The notes beneath the pieces are model-generated. The model was given only the letters and a program-made list of their open reading frames with translations. It did no database searches and was not told the origin of the DNA. A DNA stretch of 64,000 nucleotides from Erythrobacter longus (lineage in GTDB: Bacteria > Pseudomonadota > Alphaproteobacteria > Sphingomonadales > Sphingomonadaceae): contig NZ_JMIW01000001.1 of the NCBI RefSeq assembly GCF_000715015.1, forward strand, positions 62,001 through 126,000, given 5' to 3'. Made by a program: the position numbers and the translations under genes. The number at the start of each line of letters is the position of its first letter. Positions within the stretch are counted from its first letter, which is position 1. Positions 63,553-64,000 of the stretch are shown one piece after another.

Positions 63553-64000
63553 ATGATTTCTTATCTCGAATTTGAAAAACCCGTCGCAAGCTTGGAACAG
63601 CGTATCAAAGAGATGCGCTCGCTGGAAAGCGATGACGGCGTTGATGTGGCATCAGAGATTGAGCGGCTTGAAGTCAAAAGCGGTGAGCTGCTTGCATCAA
63701 CCTATGCCTCGCTTACCCCGTGGCAAAAAACGCAAGTCGCGCGCCATCCGCAGCGTCCCCATTTTCGCGACTATATCGCCCACGCTTTCACTGACTTCAT
63801 GCCTTTGGGCGGTGATCGCAATTTTGGCGATGACGAAGCGATCATGGGCGGTTTTGCAAAGCTTGATGGCAGGCGCGTTGTGGTCATCGGGCACGAAAAA
63901 GGCCACGATACCCAGACCCGTATCAAGCACAATTTTGGCATGGGCAAACCCGAAGGATACCGCAAAGCTATCCGCTTGATGGAGCTTGCGGGTCGTTTTG
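63553..64000 (+). CDS. accA: Acetyl-CoA carboxylase carboxyltransferase subunit alpha (5' part)
   Basis: The frame opens at ATG 63553 and is still open at the window end, giving 149 residues of a protein of about 315. It begins ISYLEFEKPVASLEQRIKEM, the usual AccA helical N-terminus, and continues with ARHPQRPHFRDYI, GDRNFGDDEAIMGGFAKLDG and IGHEKGHDTQ, all family landmarks. AccA with AccD transfers carboxyl from biotin to acetyl-CoA for fatty-acid synthesis. The C-terminal half lies outside. Confidence 0.95.
   Translation, partial: MISYLEFEKPVASLEQRIKEMRSLESDDGVDVASEIERLEVKSGELLASTYASLTPWQKTQVARHPQRPHFRDYIAHAFTDFMPLGGDRNFGDDEAIMGGFAKLDGRRVVVIGHEKGHDTQTRIKHNFGMGKPEGYRKAIRLMELAGRF

Noticed and set aside
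1..64000. rRNA, tRNA, CRISPR arrays, complete insertion sequences or a replication origin
   Set aside because: I read the gaps between genes and saw no tRNA-like cloverleaf, direct-repeat array, transposase gene or DnaA-box cluster. A covariance-model search would be needed to exclude small RNAs.

Overview
The window reads as a chromosome segment of an alphaproteobacterium of the Sphingomonadales, most likely Erythrobacteraceae. This is inferred from gene content and is not proven by a marker gene. Supporting points are the ALA-synthase (C4) HemA, the lepB-rnc-era block, tandem MAPEG proteins, the carboxyspermidine-type polyamine route, DUF11 surface proteins, a moderately high GC content, and short palindromic repeats built on a core like ccttcgacaggctcaggacg. 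Almost all sequence is coding. I see no rRNA, tRNA, CRISPR array or complete insertion sequence.

Layout. 1-2774: two surface or exported proteins, the first cut by the window edge. 2875-6825: trehalose operon otsB - GH15 hydrolase - otsA. 6847-11350: response regulator, phosphatase, trxB, two MAPEG proteins, threonine/serine dehydratase. 11414-19017: polyamine region (carboxynorspermidine/carboxyspermidine dehydrogenase and decarboxylase, an ornithine/lysine decarboxylase, a GNAT-nitrilase fusion), interrupted by a GxxExxY nuclease-fold gene between inverted repeats. 19263-27181: unknown exported protein, nitroreductase, orphan ABC membrane domain, hemA, murI, plsY, dprA, membrane protein. 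27310-34355: topA, small basic protein, era/rnc/lepB (minus strand), pgi. 34384-39367: small membrane protein, GIY-YIG gene inside a perfect 33-bp inverted repeat, RhlE-type helicase, SIR2-like protein, MFS transporter. 39464-43775: glutathione reductase, FAD amine/amino-acid oxidoreductase, two NAD(P)-dependent short-chain enzymes. 43840-56911: propionyl-CoA to succinyl-CoA module (pccB, epimerase, enoyl-CoA hydratase-like, methylmalonyl-CoA mutase, pccA) with O-acetylhomoserine sulfhydrylase and biotin synthase. 57124-64000: small unknown gene; minus-strand operon aroK-aroB-cyclase-CPT-like kinase; two unknown genes leading to xerD; start of accA.

How the genes fit together. The propionate block is coherent: PccA/PccB carboxylate propionyl-CoA, the epimerase and the B12-dependent mutase complete the route, and BioB supplies the biotin that PccA (and acetyl-CoA carboxylase, represented by accA) needs. 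The polyamine block makes putrescine or a related diamine, then condenses and decarboxylates it to a triamine.

The most interesting structure is a pair of orphan, single-domain nuclease-fold genes of unrelated families (PD-(D/E)XK-like GxxExxY and GIY-YIG). Each fills the space between inverted repeats. The GIY-YIG repeat belongs to a palindromic family also found elsewhere in the window, including one copy that is translated as the C-terminus of an unknown protein and provides the ribosome binding site of metY. I propose these as nuclease-linked palindromic cassettes, by analogy with REP/RAYT systems. The repeats are seen directly; mobility is inference.
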